DNA of 64,000 nucleotides, taken from NCBI GenBank assembly GCA_014607495.2, contig CP053157.1, forward strand, positions 9,362,001-9,426,000, written 5' to 3'. The stretch comes from Carposina sasakii. Taxonomy: Eukaryota > Arthropoda > Insecta > Lepidoptera > Carposinidae. Below, in pieces: positions 34,301-45,475 of the stretch (position 1 is the first letter of the stretch; every line of letters begins with the position of its first letter). The position numbers and the translations under genes are program-made. The notes under the pieces are model-generated. The model saw only the letters and a list, made by a program, of their open reading frames with translations, did not search any database and had not been told where the DNA came from.

Positions 34301-37300
34301 AAACAAAACAGTAACTGGCGCCGCATTCTTCGCAAAATTAAATTTGTTTTACCAATACAATTTTCTTTGAAGCCTACCTTCATTCCACTGTAGAACCCTC
34401 CCATGAGAGCCATTGATGCTATGAAATAGGCGACGGCTGCGAAACGATCGCATCCCGAATAGGATGCCAGGATAATACAGATAGCTGGACCGGCAGCCGC
34501 TGAAAAATAAAAATATTATATGCAAACCTGATTTCGGTCAATTTCGTAAGACGATGTGGGACTAAATAGGCTGACTGATGAAAAGTGGTTGTATTATTTG
34601 CACACCTTCTGCCTAATCTCTTTGAGGTAAGGTTTAAGGGCGCCACTTGTAATGTATGTGCCGGAGGACAATTGAAAGTTTCTCCTATACGTACTAATAT
34701 TAACGTTATTTATTATTCGTTGAAATTACGTACAGCAACTCACTGAGTTATAGGAAATGAGACAATTCTTCCAGATAAAATAAAAATATATCCTATGTAC
34801 TTACGTACAGCTCTAGCTAGGTTATTTACTACCTTCTCATGTACAGTTGGGAGAGCTTACGGATATTTTTTATGTACAGGCTTTAAAAATCTAGAATAAA
34901 TACCAGTTTCAAAATGTTGACTCTTCATACAAACTTACCGATAGTAGTATGAATAATTCTGCCAGTCTTGATGGAATGCCACTTCCTCTTAACGCAGACG
35001 TCGCAGACCCAGCCGAAGATAAAGGAGCTGACCCACATGGCCAGGTAAGGGATAGAGGTTAGGGTGCCGGTAGCAGCGATGTTGAATTTGAGGACGTCAG
35101 TCATGTATTTTGGAAGGTCAGTTACCATTGTATAATAGCCCCAGTCATGTCCTACCTGAAAAAAGGTTATAATAATGTTAGTATAGAACATTCTGGGTAT
35201 TGTGGCGCAGAGGCCATAAAGATCTGACTGTCATGTAGAAGCTCCAAGTTTGAATCCCGACCAGGCCTTTCAAGTGAGTAATTACAGTTCTTGGGTCCAT
35301 GATAGTATAGCTAATGTTATCATTATAGCTAAGCAACCTACGATAATTGATTCCTACTTTTAATCTATATTAAAATAAATGATAGTCATACTAGCTACAC
35401 ACGAAAATAATAGCTGCACTTGAAAAAATCTACTTTCTATTCTCTGTTAGAGAATCAACCCATTAGTGACATTACCACAAATATTGACTTTATTGATCGA
35501 AATAGCATGTACCGTTTACCCTGTCTGTACCTAATGGAATTATTTGGAACTTGTACATGTAGTGCAGTGTAAAGAATATTAAATTGTTATGTACTACATT
35601 TATAAACTATTACGGTACTGGTGTAAAGGTGGATATTTTGTAAATTATCTCCGAGAAACACATATCCCGCTTCATTTAGTTTATTTACAGTAAATATTTC
35701 GGGATTAAAAGGCATTTTTTCTCTAGGTACCTACTTGCTAGCTTAAAGTCCAATTTTCCTACTTAATGTGCGGTGATTGTAGTGCCAGTTATTATCAAAG
35801 TTACTCAATTTGTTATTTAATTTTTAGCCATAATAGATACTAAAATAATACAGAAGATTTTAAACTTACAGCAGCAAAAAGAAGTGCCCATACTGGTACA
35901 GATCTGACAATTGCCTTCCAAGGCACCGGATCTCGAACGTTCTGGGTATCAGCACTTGTTACTGTTTCGTTTAGGTATTTGAGTTCTTCTTCAGATATGT
36001 ACGGATGGGTATTTGGGGTGCTGTAGCAAAGAATACTCTGAAATAAATTAATAAAACTTAAGAATATATACAATTAATGTAAAACTTTAGGGAAAACCTT
36101 TGCACAACAGTGGAACAAACCTGGATTGAAGTAATAATAAATAACAATGAATAATGGTCCCTTTATTTATTAAAATAGTTATAAAAATAATTAAATTGAT
36201 CCTTAATCAGTCCCTTGTATACATAAACAGCATTAATCTAAATCCACATTATGGCATTCCATTCCCGCTAGCGATAACGAGTATTACCAAAATGACGCGC
36301 CTATCTGATCTCATTGATCTTACAGTTCTGACAAACCGTTTTAGGCACCGTCAATACCTTTATCATAAAAGTTCCCCACTTACCCAGAAAATGAACCACA
36401 ATAATCCGAAACAGCCGAAGAAATAGAAAACGTTAGCCCAATCTCCATCACCGGCCATAAGGAAACCGGACATAAAGGACCCAAAGATGTTTCCGATCTG
36501 GGCCCCGCCGAAGACAAGAGCACCTTGACGAGACCGCTCATGAGGAGGCACCCATCGGGCCAGCACTATCATTAGAGCTGGCATTGTTGGACCCTGAAAA
36601 AAAAAACGAATAAATGTATAAAAGTTAAATAAAATATATTTATAATCCACCTTCCATTACCTTTTAAGGACTGCACAATACTCGTATGAGTATAATCTCT
36701 GTCGGAAGTCATATTGATAAATATTTAAATAAGAAGTTTTATGGCCCGCTTCCAATTTCATTTTTCATAACTTTAAAATCTGTACGGTGGTACACTCTGA
36801 TACAGTGTTACCGGTTTCTGACAGAATTACAGCCAATTTCAATAACTGATCTATTGCTATATCAGATTTTATCTAAATTGTTTCCATACAATTTTTAAAT
36901 TTGTCAATCAATAATCCGAGATCTTTTTTTCTCCAAAAGCCATTAACATGTTAATACTTGTTCGCACGTCAAACCTATAAAGCTACCTTCTGCAATCTAT
37001 TGTATTCATATACAAATAAATAATAACTAAATAATTATATTCATAAACAAGATTTAAAAACTATTTACTTCCAGTTTCCATAATTCATCTTATCAGACCA
37101 GTAAGAGCTAGTATACACATCATAATAATCCAAAACCTGCTGTTATTTCAACCAATATGTAGATTAGATTTAATGTCATATCTTTCTGTCAACCATTATT
37201 CTGAGAAGATTTCGTACTAAGCCAAGCTTCCAGATTAAATAGATAATATAAATCCAGTTTAGAAGGAAGAGTTTTATCTATATCTACATAATATTTATTT

Positions 37301-39456
37301 GCGAAATACATATCTACAAATTCAGATCGGACTGGTATGTTTTTTAGAAATATGACAAAATATCTTTATCTTAGTGATAGATACTATTGTTTTTATTCCT
37401 CTATAGTGACATAATATACTCTTATTTAAAAGCATTAAACGTCATAATTTATTGTGAAATAATCACCATTACATACTCGTATCTCGAATGTACAATGGTT
37501 TCTTTGGAAAAATTCTCTATCACCATAAAGTCCCATAATGGTGTTAGCGATGTAGTTTCGACTGCTATGTATCGCTCGCCACATAGTCGTTACACTTTAT
37601 TCAAACTTAAAACAAACCTTTATTCCAGTTTTTGAAATTAGTAGGTCAATAATATTGGAGTAGCTAGTATTAATATCCTACCCAATATTATTGTCTCCAG
37701 TTAGTTAAGAGTGATTTTTAAGTTTTTATGTGCACATGTCGGCCGCGTGGTGCCGGCAGATTAGAATGCGTACCACCCCATGTCTGCCCGTGGGTATCGT
37801 ACGAAGCGATTAAGGGTTTCCGGGAGGTGGGCAGCAGCGCCTCCCGTGTTGACAACATAGTCTAAAATACCAACTGCGGTCACCAACCCGCCTGCCCAGC
37901 GTGGTGACTATGGGCAAATACCCCCCATGGCAGTCTTGTGGCGTGCCCCGGGAGGAAACCTACGTCGAGCAGTGGACTGCAATAGGCTGATGATGATGAT
38001 GATGATGATGATAATGATGTGCACATGTATTTACATATGGCTATTTTGTTATCACAATACCTCTCCCATACCCTGAAGAACTCGAAGAATAAACAGCCAT
38101 GTCGCTCCACCAGCCTTCACCACAATTGGAGTCAGTAACGTGAAGATGGCAGTGCTGAGAAGACCGATCCCGAGTGTCCACTTGCCTCCATACCTTTCGG
38201 CAAGGTACCCTCCTGGCACATGGGTAATGGCATAGCCGTAGTAGAATCCGCTAAGGATCAAGCCTTGTGTTGATTCAGACCAATCGAAGATAGCATACTG
38301 AAAATTAAAAAAAAAATGATCAGGTTTTGTTTGTTTTATGAAATATTCTATCTTTTTATATTTTCACATCATGATTAGTATGATAATGCCGCTTGCGTTT
38401 ATAATGAAAACCATCTGGATTGAAGAGCTTTTTTGACAGTTCATAGTGATGATCACTCGCTAAAATATCAGTGGCATGAACCTATGTGTATAATGCCAAA
38501 TTTCTTCTGGCAAAGCGCTATGCAACTTCCATTTGATCAATGTTACGATGAGTGAACGGGAACTGTGCAAAAAAGATAACCGTTGCAGCCTCTGCAACGG
38601 TCTACTATAACTTGACTATATGCTACTCAGAAAATATAACCTTATATAGGTACTCTTCATCATCATCTTCATTCTCAGCCATGAGAAGTCCACTGCTGAA
38701 CATAGGCCTCCCCCAACAACCTCCATTCCGACCGGTCGGAAGCGGATTGCATCCAACCGATGCCCGCGACCTTGGTTAGGTCGTCCGTATATCTCGCGGG
38801 TGGCCTATAGGTACTCACCGGTTTCAAACTGACAGTTCCGTTAACAACGGCCACACTGTCATCCGGGCAAGAGTCTAGTTCCGTATGCGAGGACTCGTGC
38901 TTCGTGTTGTTCACCATCTGCGTGACCGCCAGGTTGAGGCAAACGCGCATGGTGTACGCGTTGCACACCGCAAGCAAACCCATGATACCGAGCACATAGC
39001 GCTGCGGAATTAGGAACACTGAGAGGAGAGAAGATAGAAACGCTTTAGTTTTACTGGTTTTTGGTAGATGTATGGGAGCTTTGTTGTTCTTCTTCGGGAC
39101 TATAAGCTTTTTCTGGTTTTTTCTCATAATAAGGTAATTTACACAAATGAACTTGACAATTTGCGCCCAAAGGAACGAATTATTTTGGGTGTAGTTTTGT
39201 ATCACCTACGTCAAATGATTTTTTATTTCTGATATCACATAAGTGTAGGATTAGTGGAGAGATCCTACAAAAGAGGACAGAAACTTTATGTTCGTTTTAT
39301 ATTATGGTTGTTTGGTTTTAACATACCTACCCCTAATGAAAGAGTTTACTTTATGTACATACGAGCGGCTTGGAAATAATTAGTAATGTTAATAATTTAA
39401 AAGGGCATCTCATTTCACTTACTTTTTGTTACTATCTTCCGCCATCTTGGTATCAT
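31150..39456 (-). CDS. SLC17-type anion transporter, paralogue 2 (506 aa, 9 coding exons)
   Basis: Exons on the minus strand: 39456-39423, 39018-38819, 38297-38061, 36593-36384, 36037-35870, 35155-34939, 34499-34378, 33712-33596, 31365-31150 (stop TAA). All join in frame with GT..AG ends. A major facilitator protein of about 12 transmembrane segments that would carry an organic or inorganic anion across a membrane; substrate is unknown. Visible: TM1 with an MRVCL arginine (R36); a glycosylatable loop after TM1 (N48, N71); GYLAERYGGKWTLG loop 2-3; R150 and E157 seven apart in TM4, as in sialin and vesicular glutamate transporters; LARWVPPHERS; and the TM7 block GHDWGYYTMVTDLPKYMTDV. An in-frame TGA precedes the ATG by 18 nt, fixing the start; an acceptor at 39486 implies a leader exon upstream. 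Tandem paralogue lies at 53866-61747. Confidence 0.9.
32404..32625 (+). repeat. Short interspersed repeat, 'cgacttcgtccgcgtgg' family (full copy)
   Basis: From 'gcccgcgacttcgtccgtgtgg' through 'attatccgggataaaaatat', 'gtagcctatatgttaat', 'gctccagccgtttttacg' to 'aaactttcgcgtttataata'. Lies in the last intron of SLC17 paralogue 2, antisense to it. Confidence 0.75.
33240..33437 (+). repeat. Short interspersed repeat, 'gcatctccttccgtg' family
   Basis: Family landmarks from 'acatcagctgcatctcc' to 'aacacagccgtgtgc', in the last intron of SLC17 paralogue 2. Confidence 0.7.
33438..33567 (-). mobile_element. LINE ORF tail beside the exon 8 splice donor
   Basis: The minus strand reads AKVASDLSEWRLLGEAYIQQ and a stop, i.e. 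the C-terminal codons of a LINE ORF with its (GAT)n-like tail toward lower coordinates. It begins about 28 nt after the donor of SLC17 exon 8 (33596), in the gene's sense and in the same reading frame as the unspliced exon. Confidence 0.7.
33596..33712 (-). CDS. SLC17 paralogue 2, exon 8
   Basis: 117 nt, phase 0. Residues 397-435, starting VNALDLAPNYAGSLTAMING and ending GLLTPD. NALDLAPNYAG is a conserved SLC17 word in the C-terminal half. In paralogue 1 this and exon 7 are one exon. Confidence 0.9.
34378..34499 (-). CDS. SLC17 paralogue 2, exon 7
   Basis: 122 nt, entered in phase 1. Residues 356-396, with PAICIILASYSGCDRFAAVA and ending MGGFYSGMK before GTAGGC. Confidence 0.88.
34939..35155 (-). 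CDS. SLC17 paralogue 2, exon 6
   Basis: 217 nt, residues 284-355 plus one base. Starts VGHDWGYYTMVTDLPKYMTD (TM7 and the loop signature), then TM8 and the basic loop CVKRKWHSIKTGR. Same length as the equivalent exon of paralogue 1. Confidence 0.92.
35195..35285 (+). repeat. tRNA-derived SINE scrap in SLC17 paralogue 2 intron
   Basis: 'tattgtggcgcagaggcc' (A-box-like) and 'gtttgaatcccgacc' (B-box-like) with tRNA-like spacing. No intact cloverleaf. Confidence 0.4.
35870..36037 (-). CDS. SLC17 paralogue 2, exon 5
   Basis: 168 nt, residues 228-283. SILCYSTPNTHPYISEEELK is the long central cytosolic loop between the two six-helix halves; ends in the TM7 approach RSVPVWALLFAA. Confidence 0.92.
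36384..36593 (-). CDS. SLC17 paralogue 2, exon 4
   Basis: 210 nt, residues 158-227. GPTMPALMIVLARWVPPHER, then FGGAQIGNIFGSFMSGF and DWANVFYFFG: TM4 end, loop and TM5-6. Confidence 0.93.
37738..38018 (+). mobile_element. LINE 3' end in SLC17 paralogue 2 intron 3
   Basis: 'gccgcgtggtgccggcag' start, 'cagcagcgcctcccgtgtt', 'tgactatgggcaaatac', then the QWTAIG-type end and (GAT)n at 37990-38015. Antisense to the gene. Confidence 0.65.
38061..38297 (-). CDS. SLC17 paralogue 2, exon 3
   Basis: 237 nt, residues 79-157. YAIFDWSESTQGLILSGFYY, GYAITHVPGG and the loop 2-3 signature LAERYGGKWTLGIG, then TM3 and TM4 to FILRVLQGMGE (R150, E157). Confidence 0.93.
38653..38807 (-). mobile_element. LINE ORF tail beside the exon 2 splice donor
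   Basis: The minus strand reads RPPARYTDDLTKVAGIGWMQ, then RSEWRLLGEAYVQQW and a stop. It starts about 10 nt after the donor of exon 2 and is open in the same frame as unspliced exon 2. Same family as 33438-33567. Confidence 0.75.
38819..39018 (-). CDS. SLC17 paralogue 2, exon 2
   Basis: 200 nt, entered in phase 1. IPQRYVLGIMGLLAVCNAYT-MRVCL is TM1; ends in a non-conserved loop with sequons NNT and NGT. The donor is CCG|GTGAGT. Confidence 0.9.
39423..39456 (-). CDS. SLC17 paralogue 2, exon 1 (N-terminus)
   Basis: 34 nt, M-IPRWRKIVTK plus one base. The ATG is chosen because it joins in phase and mirrors MTLSGWKLVLNK of paralogue 1. The alternative ATG at 39445 (MAEDSNKK) leaves in the wrong phase. 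An acceptor TTCTGTTACAG at 39486 shows that the leader continues in another exon. Confidence 0.75.
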
Positions 39457-40799
39457 TTTAAATATGGCACTTCACTTTCTTCAGAACTGTAACAGAAAAT
39501 ATTACTTAACATAAAATTAATGCACGACGTGTCAGACTCACAGAGACAATGATAAACAGTTAATGATAGAGACGAGCATTCAGAAGTGGTAATCTTTTTA
39601 TCTGCGCAAATATCTTCACTTCGGATTTACGACGTACCATTACAATTGTGTATCTTGAAAACTTTACGTCTTAGGCTCAGGTTATAAAAAAATTGTTCAT
39701 CTGTACTTGCTCTTATTGTTATCATATGCCAACGTATATGCGTTAGTTTTTGCTTTAAGTTATAAAATATTAATCCTGAAAGATTTCGCCACGGTGTACC
39801 TACTGATATTTTTTAGACGATAAATATATAGATATATAGAAACGACTGCTTTCCTGAAATGGAGTGGCCAGATCTTCAGGGTCATAAAAGAAATTCCACA
39901 GCCAGCATAGTGAAAATAGATGAAACGTATCAATGACAAGTTGTTAGCTTATCGCTAAAGAGAATTCCTAAGTTTCTAAGTCGACTCTTACCAAATACAT
40001 GGAAGGAGATACAGCTGATGTATTTCAGTAAAAATCTTTGCTTCTGTACATAAGCATCTTTAAAAATAACAATAGCTAGGTTCATTTCATACTCTATTAA
40101 AAGTCATTTAGCCATTGCAAAATAAGAACAAAGATTTTAAACCCATAAAATATTGCTAAGAAGAAATATTAGACATGGTAAATAGAATGAATTTTCAGAT
40201 TGTTATGTTAATAATGTTATATATATATTTGAACTTCATAAATCTTATCAGCTAATCTTTTATGGTGGTTTGTAAAATAGAAAACGTTTCATAGATTTAT
40301 CACTATACCTACTCTAGTACTGGATGATTTATTTAAATTTCTCTACTAGCCTCTGTTGATCCAGGCTTACAAGAGTAGCAATAGGAGGAATAATTGGTGG
40401 GCCAAACCCGGTTATACGAAACAACTGAGGGGTAAGCACGAACCTCCGATAGTCCGTAACGCTAGGCGTCAAACTGTCAAATCACATAGATTTTGCTAGC
40501 GAGTCGCTAGCGTTATGCCGCGTAAAAAGGCGTGGATTCACCCGAGCTGAAAAACATCTCTTCTCGCACAGCACACAGTACACCGCATACCTCTCCGCTT
40601 TGGTGAGTCCCGGCCTAAGTCACCTATTATGTAGATTATTATAAATTATTAGGACCTAGCTAGGGGTCTATGACTTAGCTGTATAGATTCTAAACCAGTT
40701 CTTTTAGTGGAGCTTATCCTTTAAATCTTCACTATTATGATCGTAAGTTTAATAATTTTTAAACGCCTATACACTACACTACCTAAATAAACGTGATCA
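39457..40799. other. Intergenic region upstream of SLC17 paralogue 2 coding start
   Basis: Includes leader sequence to 39486, then presumably 5' UTR intron or intergenic DNA. It contains a minus copy of the 'gcatctccttccgtg' repeat at 39840-40035. 40440-40620 has a GC-rich patch with the palindromic word 'gctagcgagtcgctagc'; no gene recognised. Confidence 0.45.
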
Positions 40800-41030
40800 T
40801 TCGTATTTCGGCCAAGGCGACCTATCTTTACGGAGATTGGCCAGGTACGCAGGAGATATTATAGTGCACAAGTGTGTGCGCGCAAACACAGATGCACTCT
40901 CTATTCCTTTACTATATTCCTTTATTATAGTCCGATGGGACGGAAAGCCGACACGACCGGAGAGAGATCAGGCGCAGGAGCAACGGTTTTACGTGCTTTC
41001 CGAGGCACGAGCTAAGTGACAATTTTGCAA
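40800..41030 (+). repeat. Interspersed repeat 'gatgggacgg..gacacgaccgg'
   Basis: Contains 'gtccgatgggacggaaagcc', 'gacacgaccggagagaga' and 'tttacgtgctttccgaggca', words seen in many lepidopteran intergenic regions. A scrap is at 46888-46950. The 60-codon ORF here is not a gene. Confidence 0.55.
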
Positions 41031-41057
41031 CATTAAAATCTGTACATGAAATAAATT

Positions 41058-41143
41058 CATTGGTACAGGCCCGTGACTGGGATCGAACTTACGCCTTCCG
41101 CTTGAAAGGTCCGCACGTCTTAACCACTGGGCTATCACCTCTT
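41058..41143 (-). repeat. tRNA-derived SINE head
   Basis: On the minus strand: 'gatagcccagtggttaaga' (A box) and 'agttcgatccc' (B box) about 35 nt apart. It is a SINE head rather than a functional tRNA because no closed acceptor stem is seen. Confidence 0.6.
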
Positions 41144-41671
41144 ACGTAATAACAACTATAGTAACAACTTGTACGTAACAGATCTAAAAGAGGCCTTTTA
41201 TTAATTAAATTATGTTTTTAGTAGCATTTATGAGAAAAACATATAAAATTCCTATGAATATGGCAAATACGGCCTAATATATACCTCAGCATACTTCACT
41301 AGTATACATCAAGAAAGAAAGAAAGAAATCTTTTATTCAGCATTCAAAAATGTTTCACAATACAGCCAAACAGAAAAACATAATTATGCTGAAATGGACC
41401 CAGCTCACCATACAGCTGCAGACCAAAACATATGGCCTGCAGCGCTGGTTTTCAGCTGGACCCTTATATTGGTATTCCAGATTACACTATAAAATATAAA
41501 TCAAATTTTCAATATGGTAACTACACAAATGCACAAGCTATTTATACAATTAACCTGCTGGTTACTCGTAATTTATTATAATGTAAATATATAAATATAG
41601 ATAGATAAAATACAATACAATTTTGAATTTTAATTTTATACATACAGATAAAAAATAAATAAATAAATTAT

Positions 41672-41897
41672 ATCATCATCATCATCATCACCCTATTACA
41701 GTCCACTGCTGGACGTAGGCCTCCCCCGGGGCACGCCACAAGACTGCCATGGGGGGTATTTGCCCATAGTCACCACGCTGGCCATGTGGGTTGGTGACCG
41801 CAGTTTATATTTTGGACTATGTTGTCAACACGGGAGGCGCTGCTGCCCACCTCCCGGAAACCCTTAATCGCCTTGTACGATACCCACGGGCAGACAA
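41672..41897 (-). mobile_element. LINE 3' end
   Basis: (ATC)n then 'cagtccactgctggacgtag', 'gcctcccccggggcacg' and 'cacgggaggcgctgctg': reverse complement of the family whose plus copies are at 37738 and 29438. Confidence 0.65.
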
Positions 41898-42089
41898 ATA
41901 AATACATCAGCATGTGGGATTTCCCTTATGATCCTGCGGCCGTGTCTGTCTAATATGTATGTATGTATGTATGTTATAGTATACCTCATCTGCTCCTCAT
42001 GCGCTTGCTATGCTAGGAGACTGGTGTTATAATTCTTTGTATCAAAAGTGCACAGTTTATCTTGTGCATCAATATTTTTATCTAATTTA

Positions 42090-42418
42090 TACATATAATA
42101 AAAATGTAACGGATCGGTGTCTGTACATGGAAGATATATGAGAAAAAATATTATAGGAGACTTTTATCAACGCAATAGTACCCAAAAGAATGATTTTTGG
42201 AATTTATGTCTGTTTTTCGGTTTATCTGTGCGTTTGTGCACGCTAATCTCAGAAACGGCTGAACCGATTTCGATGCAGTTTTCAGGAATATATCGTGACA
42301 GGTCCCACTAAACATATAGGTTACTTTTTATCCAGGGAAAAAAAATTATCCCGGATAATTTCAACATTTTGTTTTTTCTGTAGTCCACGCGGACGGAGTC
42401 GCGGGCGTCCACTAGTAA
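42090..42418 (-). repeat. Short interspersed repeat, 'cgacttcgtccgcgtgg' family
   Basis: Runs from 'aaaatgtaacggatcgg' to 'cacgcggacggagtcgcggg'. The ORF at 42117-42311 lies inside it. Confidence 0.7.
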
Positions 42419-43012
42419 GTTATTAAAATCAATAAAACCCTCGAAGTTTGATTAATTTACCGAGTGTGAATGTAACATAAACTGAAACTCAAGTGTTGCA
42501 ATCACTTTGTTATTTGAACAACTCGGTGAAGTGAGGTCAACCTCTTTCTGCTTAGCTCAGGAATTTTTATTAATTTGCGTTATGTTATCAATATTATAAA
42601 ACCAAAATTATCCTTAGAAGATATATAGCATACGATGATTTCGTAACTTTAAAAAACATTTTTAAAAACTGCAGGTTGTGCAATGTACTTATTTATTTCA
42701 TCTCCCCTTTTAGTATGATAGAATGCTGTCCCTGCTGTGCAATCTCCTTTATGATTCTGTACCTGCGTAGTAGGTGCGTAAAAATACGCGATGCTGTAAA
42801 CTGATATTTTTTCCAATTTGTCGGAAAATGAGCTTTCAACTTTTTACTGATCTTTTACATCTGTTTCAGCTATACTAAACATGGCTGCGGGATTTCCGTC
42901 TTGACCCTGCAGTTCCACCTATCCCAGGTGTATGTAAGTCAAAAAAATATTTCTTCACGATTTTTTTTTATGACCTTGAATAATTTAAAAGCACCTTATA
43001 TTATAATAACAC

Positions 43013-43450
43013 TAATGGACGCCCGCGACTGCGTCCGCTTGGACTGCAGAAAAAATAAAATGTTGAAATTATCCGGGATAAAAATATTTTCCGGGATAAA
43101 AAGTAGCCTATATGTTAAATGGGACATGTCACAATATATTCCTGACAACTGCATTGAAATCGGTCCAGCCGTTTCTGAGATTATCGTGCACAAATATCGA
43201 TCCGTTACAATTTTATTATATGTATAGATAGATGTATATAATACTAGCGACCGCCTACGACTTTGTCCGCGTGAGAGGTATTGCACCCGAAGCGAAACCG
43301 GGGCGGTTCCTTAGTTTTAATTATTTAAACCATCCTCTTGAATCACTATTAAATAAACCCGCGCGAAATCCGTTGCGTAGTTTAACATATCTAAGCATAC
43401 ATAAGGACAGACAGACAGCGGGACGCAACTTTATGTTATAATTATTAAGA
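43013..43450 (+). repeat. Two adjacent short interspersed repeats
   Basis: 43013-43232 is a full 'cgactgcgtccgcttgg' copy. 43243-43450 starts again with 'cgactttgtccgcgtgag' and 'gaagcgaaaccggggcgg' of a related subfamily. The ORFs on both strands here are repeat-derived. Confidence 0.65.
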
Positions 43451-43664
43451 TAATGAGACGCATCTTGTAAACATAATTTATTATTTCTTCAGCATTATGT
43501 CTCTGTGACTTACTTCCTCGTACTTTGTTAGTTTCCTAGTTGGAAGGAATACTGTGTCGTCAATACTCATTAGCATTCAGAGTAAAAAATGTTTCTAAAT
43601 AGTTTGTCTTTTCCTTCCTACGAACGTAGTAAAAATACGAAGTAATAAGTTTGCTACTTGTTAA

Positions 43665-43905
43665 CACACTAGCGGCAGCCCACGACTTCGTTCGCGTGAG
43701 GGAGCATCGCACCCATGCGAAGCCGGGGTGAGTTGTTCTATAATCTATGGGCCTTCCTCGATAAATGGGCTATTTATCTATGAAAGAATTTTTCAAATCA
43801 GACAAGTAGTTCTTGAGATTAGCATGTTCAAACAAACAAACAAACTCTTTAGTTTTATAATGTTATGTTATGTTATATATGGTATAGATTTAATACCGAC
43901 AACGC
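43665..43905 (+). repeat. Short interspersed repeat, 'gcgaagccggggtgag' subfamily
   Basis: Landmarks 'gcccacgacttcgttcgcg', 'cgcacccatgcgaagccgg', 'gaatttttcaaatcagac' and (acaa)n near 43830. Confidence 0.6.
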
Positions 43906-43993
43906 GCTAAGTTAAAAAATAGGAACATACCTATCTATGCCTTATTTGCTGTAAAAGGGAATCCTGAAGGTATTTTCTGGAATACATCAGCGC

Positions 43994-44168
43994 ATGGGCG
44001 TTTTCCCACCCGATGACACAACAACGACATGACTACGGCTTTTTTTGGAAGCATAAAATGTATTAAAACGTATGGCTCGTTTTTCCACTACCACGACACG
44101 GACCCCCATATTAGATGACGAAACATCGTGGTTGTGTCGTTGTCGTGTCATCTTTTGGAAAAACGCCC
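43994..44168. mobile_element. TIR element 'gggcgttttt', copy 2
   Basis: Ends 'gggcgttttcccacc' and 'ggaaaaacgccc' are inverted; CAT flanks both sides (43991-43993 and after the end), a possible 3-bp duplication. The CpG-rich interior is shared with 26848-27028. Confidence 0.6.
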
Positions 44169-44183
44169 CATATTGTCATAAAG

Positions 44184-44682
44184 CCGGCGCCACAGATAGC
44201 TTCACTTGAGTGAGCACTTGTTTGATTGCCATGTGTGGCACGAGACTTTGAATATGTGTCCAAAGTTTGAACAAAGATTTGCACTTTGCCATGCGTTGTC
44301 GGTTTTATTAGTGCACATCAAAGCTTTCAAAGTCCAATGTGTTCAAATGTTTGTGTAGCCTGCCACACTTGCACGAGTATTGTTGAGCGAAACGGTTGTG
44401 TGAGACTGTATTGAAATGGTAGTTAAAATTCATCAAAGGTGCCTTGTTCTATTACGATACATTTCACAAATCCATTCGGGCCTTCTTCTTGGAAGTTTCC
44501 TAAAATTTTGTTGCACACGTAAAAAATAATTACATGCACACAAATAATAAAATCGTCGTCCATCTTACTTGTTGTCTACCAGCGTACTGTGGAGAAAAGT
44601 CTTTGTGAAGCATGTGTGTTTTCAAAGCTTTGCAAAGTCTTCAAAGAAGTGTGCAAATCTTTGAAGCTATATCTGGCGCCGG
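44184..44682. mobile_element. TIR element 'ccggcgcca'
   Basis: The left end 'ccggcgccacagatagcttca' is inverted at the right end ('tgaagctatatctggcgccgg'); subterminal words such as 'tttgaacaaag' and 'ctttcaaag' recur in both halves. About 500 bp with no ORF: a non-autonomous DNA transposon of unknown superfamily. Confidence 0.6.
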
Positions 44683-44689
44683 GGTAAGA

Positions 44690-44855
44690 ATCGACTAAAA
44701 AAACTGAGGGGTCTTCTCTCAGGCTTACCTGTTACAGACGGACCTAGCAACTTGTCATTGATCTTACATCTGGCTCCGCTATGCTAAACGTGGCAGTAGG
44801 ATCTCTTTAACGGGCCTGAAGTTTTGGCTATCCCATTATGGGAATATAGCTTGAT
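44690..44855 (+). repeat. Short interspersed repeat, 'gcatctccttccgtg' family (diverged)
   Basis: 'gaatcgactaaaaaaac', 'ttctctcaggctt', 'acttgtcattgatctta' and 'ggctatcccattatggg' match the family order. Confidence 0.55.
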
Positions 44856-44884
44856 ATGTTTTCCAGGCGAATACCATGATTGTG

Positions 44885-45185
44885 ACTTTTTAATTTTTTT
44901 TTTTTTTACAGTTAGCTAGGCAAACATATGACCGCCATCGTGCCTGATGTTAATCACGATGCGGCCTAGGGTGGTATATGTTTGCCTAGAAAGTGCCTAT
45001 TCACTCTAGCTTTTATAGAGCTCGGGAAATACGTCGGCAGAAAGTGCATTCCACTCCTTAGCCGTTCGCATTACAAACGAGTTAGCATAACGTTTGGTGC
45101 GGATGGGTGGGATATCAACAACATAAGGGTGATACGCTAGTCTGCGTCTAGTATCCCGATGGTGAAAAGGGGCTGGTGAACTGTA
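44885..45185 (-). mobile_element. LINE ORF C-terminal fragment
   Basis: Minus strand: PFHHRDTRRRLAYHPYVVDI, PPIRTKRYANSFVMRTAKEW and NALSADVFPE. Words of this kind are shared by the C-terminal ends of many lepidopteran Jockey/R1-type LINE ORFs. A stop follows, then a T/A-run tail at 44887-44907. Confidence 0.7.
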
Positions 45186-45475
45186 TTGTGAATATTAAAA
45201 TGTTACATAATATATGTTAATAATACCATAAGCACTTGTTGTTTAGCAGAATTAATAAGAAGCAACAACGTTAGGTATCTATAAATTACTAAAAGTATTA
45301 ATGTCATTCGATGTACACACCTACACATTGTTTTTACGAGTAGGTATAATCAATCTATCTGTTACAATTCAGCGATTTGTGAGACATAGAGCTATGTCCT
45401 CGGCTGATTCGGTGCCTGCTTGTAAATAATGAAGAGTTAATATTTAGTTATGTACTGTATATCATTGGTAAGCTT
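45186..45475. other. Intergenic stretch, nothing recognised
   Basis: No feature supported. Confidence 0.4.

Noticed and set aside
34419..34646. 75-codon ORF, minus, over SLC17 exon 7
   Set aside because: A different frame from the spliced protein; shadow of a real exon.
41058..41143. tRNA gene
   Set aside because: A and B boxes are present but no proper acceptor stem or anticodon arm; fits a SINE head.
41672..41690. (ATC)n and (TATG)n arrays as CRISPR-like or regulatory repeats
   Set aside because: Simple microsatellite tails of LINE and SINE copies in a eukaryotic genome.
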